Assembly (NCBI RefSeq): GCF_026343115.1
Contig: NZ_JAPEMC010000003.1
Coordinates: 186,001-250,000, forward strand
Reading direction: 5' to 3'
From: Streptomyces sp. NBC_00102
GTDB lineage: Bacteria; Actinomycetota; Actinomycetes; Streptomycetales; Streptomycetaceae
Length of the DNA stretch: 64,000 nucleotides
The notes beneath the pieces were generated by a model. The model was not told the DNA's origin. It was given only the letters and a program-made list of their open reading frames with translations, and did not search any database. Both the position numbers and the translations under genes were made by a program. Positions 62,052 to 64,000 of this stretch are shown in pieces. Each line of letters begins with the position of its first letter. The stretch's first letter is position 1.

Positions 62052-62983
62052 CGGACGGTGGCGAGCGCGCGTGCGGTGGCGATGCCCTCGCGGTGGCTGC
62101 CGCTCAGCAGGTCCTTGCGGCGCTCGACCGGGAGGTCGTAGCGGCCCAGGACCAGGTCGGGCAGCGGCAGGGAGGGGGTCCCCTCGGGGATGGCGGAGAG
62201 GAGCAGGTCCGCCAGTTCCAGGGCGGGACCGAGGTGGAGCCGGGCGGCGGCCTCGCTGTCGGTGCGGTCGAGGTGTGCGAGCCACTGCTCGGCGATGAGG
62301 TTGCCCGGGCCCTTGCCCATGCCCTGGATCGAGGAGTCCATCCAGGTCGCGCCCGCGGCCACCGCGCTGATGGCGTTGGACAGGGCGAGCCCCAGGTTGT
62401 TGTGGGCGTGCAGGCCGACCGGGCCGCCGGTGACCGACTTGGTCAGGGTGGTGAGGTCGGTGGTGTCCAGGGGAGAGAGGCTGCCGTTGGAGTCCGCGAG
62501 GTAGACGACGTCGGCCCCCGCGTCGGTGGCGGCGGTGGCGACCTCGACCACGTCGCGGCCTTCCCACTGGCTGATCCGGGCGAAGTTGACCCCGACCTCG
62601 AAGCCGATGTCCTTGGCCTGGCGTATGTACTCCAGGCCGCGCTCGTACCCCTTGGACGGCAGGATGATGCGGACCAGCCGGGAGCCGGCGGCGTACATGG
62701 CGGGCAGGTCGTGTTCGGTGATGTTCTTCGGGTGCAGGATCATCGCGACCCGGCCCGCCCCGATCTCGCGGGCCACCGCGGCGATGAACTCGTCGTCGCC
62801 GCGTCCCGTCAGCCCGATGTTGGGCACCGGCAGGAGCGAGCCCTTGCGGTAGGCGATCTCGACCCAGTCGAATCCGGCCTCGACGCTGAGCCGCGCGTGC
62901 TCGATCGCGTAGTCGAGGGGGAAGTTGAAGCCGTTGCGGTAACCACCGTCGCGGAGGGTCACGTCGATGTTGACGATGTTCAT
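62048..62983 (-). CDS. DRE-TIM aldolase, HMG-CoA lyase / 4-hydroxy-2-oxovalerate aldolase-like
   Basis: A 311-residue DRE-TIM metallolyase. Motifs are DVTLRDGGYRNG (Arg11, Asp12, the DRE-type loop), VEIAYRKG, LADSNGSLSP and the metal His pair in GLHAHNNLGLA (His192, His194). It is close to the DmpG/4-hydroxy-2-oxovalerate aldolase branch rather than to citramalate/isopropylmalate synthases. It would cleave or form a carbon-carbon bond next to a 2-oxo acid. Strong ribosome site GGAGGAACC-ATG. It is the second gene visible in the operon, after the flavoprotein and 33 nt downstream of it. Confidence 0.88.
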   Translation of the reverse strand: MNIVNIDVTLRDGGYRNGFNFPLDYAIEHARLSVEAGFDWVEIAYRKGSLLPVPNIGLTGRGDDEFIAAVAREIGAGRVAMILHPKNITEHDLPAMYAAGSRLVRIILPSKGYERGLEYIRQAKDIGFEVGVNFARISQWEGRDVVEVATAATDAGADVVYLADSNGSLSPLDTTDLTTLTKSVTGGPVGLHAHNNLGLALSNAISAVAAGATWMDSSIQGMGKGPGNLIAEQWLAHLDRTDSEAAARLHLGPALELADLLLSAIPEGTPSLPLPDLVLGRYDLPVERRKDLLSGSHREGIATARALATVR

Positions 62984-63016
62984 GGTTCCTCCAGGGAGAG
63001 TTGCGGGCGGACGGAA

Positions 63017-64000
63017 TCAGGCGGACTGGGCGGCGGCCGCGTGGTGGGCGGCGAGCCGGCCGAAGATCAGTGAGCGCAGCACGGACGTGGCCGGCGGGTA
63101 GGCGTGGTAGAAGAGGCCGGTGGCCTCTCCCGCCGCGTACAGACCGGGTATGGCGGTGCCGGACGGGGTGACCACTCGGCCGTCGACGTCGGTGCGGACG
63201 CCGCCGTAGGTGAAGCAGACCGCGGACGTGAGGGGTACGCCGATGAAGGGCGGGCTGTCGAGCGGGACGGCCCAGTTGGACTTCTGCGGAGTGAGTCCGG
63301 TGGTGGACTTGCCGTCGAGGCGGGTCGGGTCGAACTCACCGGGAACGACGGCCGCGTTGAACTCGGCGACGGTTTTCTCCAGTCCCTCGGCGTCGATGCC
63401 CAGCTTGCCGGCCAGCTCCTCCAGGGTGTCGGCCCGCTCGGGGTCGACGTCGCTGAGCAGCGAGTTCCGGAAGCCGGGGATGGCGAGGGTCTTGGCGTCG
63501 GCGATCCAGTACGCCTCCTGGCCCTGGTTCTTCCAGATCTCGTACCCGACGTGTTCGAAGGTGTTGTCCCAGGTGTCGCGCCCCTCGTCGAAGAAGCGCT
63601 CCAGGGAGGAGTTGACGAAGATGCCCGTGCTGAAGCCGTAGAGCACCGCGTCGGCCTTGGTGGTGCGGGTGTCGACCGGCTCGGCGTGGATGCCGTCGAA
63701 CTGGCCCGCGGTGTCGGCCCCCAGCTCCAGCGCCATGCGCAGGGCGTCGCCGCGGCTGTTGGTGATGCCGGGGGCGATGAGCGGGAGGTCGCAGGCCTTG
63801 TCGCCGAGGTAGCGGGTGAGCATCTCGGTGTTGCCCTGGAAGCCGCCGCTGGCGAGGACCACGGCACGGCCCTGGATCCGTCGGGTGTGGCCGTCGGAGG
63901 TGCGGACCAGGACGCCGTCGACCGTGCCGTCGTCGGAGGTCGTCAGGCGGAGCGCCTCGGTCTCGTAGTGGATCTCGACCCGCGGGTCGTTCTCCAGGGC
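63017..64000 (-). CDS. FAD-dependent fumarate-reductase/tricarballylate-dehydrogenase-like flavoprotein (C-terminal part)
   Basis: The frame is open to the right edge, so the N-terminal FAD-binding motif is outside the window. At least 327 residues are visible. It has the FAD-binding family traits VVLASGGFQGNTEM, TNSRGDALRMALELGAD, a capping domain, CFTYGGVRTDVDGRVVT and AIPGLYAAGEATG..LRSLIFGRLAA. This layout fits TcuA (tricarballylate dehydrogenase), 3-ketosteroid dehydrogenase-like and fumarate-reductase flavoproteins. It would oxidise or reduce a carbon-carbon bond in a carboxylic acid. It leads a minus-strand operon of catabolic enzymes. Confidence 0.85.
   Translation of the reverse strand, partial: ALENDPRVEIHYETEALRLTTSDDGTVDGVLVRTSDGHTRRIQGRAVVLASGGFQGNTEMLTRYLGDKACDLPLIAPGITNSRGDALRMALELGADTAGQFDGIHAEPVDTRTTKADAVLYGFSTGIFVNSSLERFFDEGRDTWDNTFEHVGYEIWKNQGQEAYWIADAKTLAIPGFRNSLLSDVDPERADTLEELAGKLGIDAEGLEKTVAEFNAAVVPGEFDPTRLDGKSTTGLTPQKSNWAVPLDSPPFIGVPLTSAVCFTYGGVRTDVDGRVVTPSGTAIPGLYAAGEATGLFYHAYPPATSVLRSLIFGRLAAHHAAAAQSA

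Noticed and set aside
63017..63862. The flavoprotein as a complete 281-residue gene starting at 63862
   Set aside because: The frame stays open to the right edge and the extra residues fit the family, so the start is outside the window.

Overview
The window looks like a chromosome segment of a Streptomyces or close relative. GC content is very high, third positions are almost all G or C, and GTG starts and 4-bp ATGA/GTGA gene overlaps are common. The gene content fits: a WhiB-family protein, a THN synthase/P450 pigment pair, many Tat or Sec exported hydrolases, LacI-family regulation and a mycothiol-dependent-isomerase-like protein. I saw no rRNA, tRNA, CRISPR array, transposase or integrase.

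Layout. 1-2.5 kb: a cobalamin-riboswitch-controlled ABC importer (binding lipoprotein, permease, start of the ATPase). 2.7-10 kb: an uncharacterised fatty-acyl/polyketide-type cluster with a KAS III, two complete KAS II-type ketosynthases, an ACP, an acyl-CoA-oxidase-like flavoenzyme and a 60-residue protein; an oppositely oriented maleylpyruvate-isomerase-like gene sits inside it. 10.2-16.5 kb: zinc-independent L31, then a secreted phospholipase C followed by a large multidomain secreted protein. 16.6-21.7 kb: assorted single genes (a binding protein without signal peptide, a metzincin protease, a GNAT enzyme behind a perfect CebR-type box, a YihY protein, a cupin next to an 8-bp x 10 tandem repeat, YciO). 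21.7-25.6 kb: RppA + CYP158-like P450, then a Tat-exported DyP peroxidase behind an iron-box-like palindrome. 25.9-29 kb: a starch-binding alpha-amylase.

29-40 kb is a coherent sugar locus on the minus strand. It holds a large secreted PA14-GH2-LamG enzyme, a YtfQ-YtfR-YtfT-YjfF-like importer (one binding protein, one double ATPase, two permeases), a LacI regulator and an aldose 1-epimerase. Matching ACAACGTT operators lie near the promoter regions, and the gene set suggests a furanose such as galactofuranose. 41-50.5 kb continues the carbohydrate theme: a CE4 acetylxylan-esterase-like protein, a CBM32/beta-helix protein with a promoter flanked by twin operators, and a PL11 rhamnogalacturonan lyase. 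An APH(6)-like kinase, a serine-kinase-type ATPase, a Nudix protein and small proteins are interspersed. 50.6-55.8 kb: DUF1232, WhiB, a membrane PP2C phosphatase, an LCP cell-wall ligase and a Tat-exported metallo-beta-lactamase-fold protein.

55.8-64 kb is the most unusual part: a tightly coupled minus-strand operon that enters from beyond the right edge. It encodes a TcuA-like flavoprotein, a DRE-TIM aldolase, an alpha/beta-hydrolase-fold protein lacking all three expected catalytic residues, a fusion of an isopropylmalate/isocitrate-dehydrogenase-like domain to an RraA-like aldolase domain, a DUF6282 metallohydrolase-like protein, and finally PEP carboxylase 35 nt downstream. Together they suggest an undescribed catabolic route for a di- or tricarboxylic acid feeding pyruvate/oxaloacetate; the substrate cannot be told from sequence.
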